Shown here: positions 63,693 to 64,000 of the stretch, one piece after another
Layout: each line of letters begins with the position of its first letter
How positions within the stretch are numbered: position 1 is the stretch's first letter
Assembly: GCA_014843695.1 (NCBI GenBank)
Contig: CM026398.1
Span: forward strand, 20,259,594-20,323,593
DNA from: Archivesica marissinica
Lineage: Eukaryota; Mollusca; Bivalvia; Venerida; Vesicomyidae
Reading direction: 5' to 3'
Length of the DNA stretch: 64,000 nt
Notes under the pieces: model-generated
The model's database searches: none
What the model saw: the letters and a program-made list of their open reading frames with translations, nothing else
What the model was told of the DNA's origin: nothing
Position numbers and translations under genes: made by a program

Positions 63693-64000
63693 ATCATGAG
63701 ATCTCTCATAGAGTAAGCAGAAAGACTTGCGTGTATTTTCAGGGTTATCTTTATTCTCAATAGTCCCAGACAGGAAAGCACGGTATTCCTATTTTCTTGC
63801 ATACGCCTAGGTCTTTGCAACCTTTGATCCTCGACAAAGGGCTTTAAAGACTGGAGAGAAGTGACTGGATCACACGCAATCTTTGCCTCCTTTGTGACAA
63901 CGTGTATAAACTCTTTGAATGGAGGAAAATACTTCCTTTCGTCCTTCCTTTGCGAAGCAATTCTGTCCCATCTTAAAATTATTCAATCTAGGAGCCTTGT

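Larger units (their letters stand above)
61565..64000 (-). mobile_element. BEL/Pao retrotransposon remnant, runs off the window end
   Basis: Reading the minus strand from 64000: a gag end with C-F-V-C...H-I-S-R-W-C...C-K-I-C-S-K-F-H zinc-binding pattern (about 63560-63660); protease L-L-D-T-Q-S-D-T-T-F (about 63275-63310); linker V-R-G-F-D-S-E-V-N-I; the D-I-G-V-D-R-A-Y-I and P-L-P-F-K-D blocks before RT; then RT flanks and RNase H (W-T-D-S-K-V-V-L-G-Y-L near 61680). Frames change at least five times. The RT palm is missing: at about 62411 Y-I-P-H-H-S-L-K-Y joins directly to a later block (E-A-V-R-L-V). Integrase and LTR are absent. Confidence 0.82.

Overview
The window is AT-rich, repeat-dense animal nuclear DNA. 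Spliceosomal introns, a tRNA-derived SINE zoo, Ty3/Gypsy and BEL/Pao retrotransposons, LINE remnants, MITEs and long intronic minisatellites all point to a lophotrochozoan invertebrate, most likely a bivalve mollusc. The lineage is inferred from repeat style and gene content; no single sequence proves it.

Layout. 1-2150: repeats only. 2155-11292: a Ty3/Gypsy LTR retrotransposon (+) with 4-bp target duplication, tRNA-Asp primer site, polypurine tract and LTRs that differ at about nine bases, but with several frameshifts. 12209-13204: a MITE with 9-bp target duplications, split by a nested palindromic element. 13410-29276: a complete 11-exon gene (+) for the spliceosomal G-patch/KOW protein GPKOW (Spp2-like, 510 aa); its introns and downstream flank are filled with minisatellites, two of which begin at an exon/intron junction and copy the 5' splice site. 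29305-32330: a 25-bp satellite just past GPKOW. 32780-39600: MITEs, SINEs, a LINE remnant and further arrays.

39664-46602 (-): a SAMD9/SAMD9L-like STAND NTPase. A 4.8-kb open exon holds AlbA-like, SIR2-like, P-loop NTPase, helical/TPR-like and OB-like regions plus a C-terminal CxxC...CxxC element. Reading the splice sites upstream joins it in frame to two small exons: a start exon (M-P-K-K-R...) and a 108-nt exon carrying a RHIM-type amyloid motif (core V-Q-V-G-x-x-N). This predicts a RHIM-tagged SAMD9-like immune protein of about 1653 aa and is the most interesting feature of the window.

46600-61400: mostly MITEs, SINEs and LINE scraps, a broken hAT transposase-like region (51452-52801, -) and the 3' exons of a RIB43A-like ciliary gene that looks broken (55989-57600, -). 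61565-64000 (-): a degenerate BEL/Pao retrotransposon that runs off the window end and has lost its RT active site.

A second notable signal is in the Gypsy element: the heptamer GTTAAAC sits in the gag reading frame directly before the gag stop, and 8 nt later there is a 9-bp stem with a possible pseudoknot. The protease lies in the -1 frame. This is a textbook-shaped -1 ribosomal frameshift signal.
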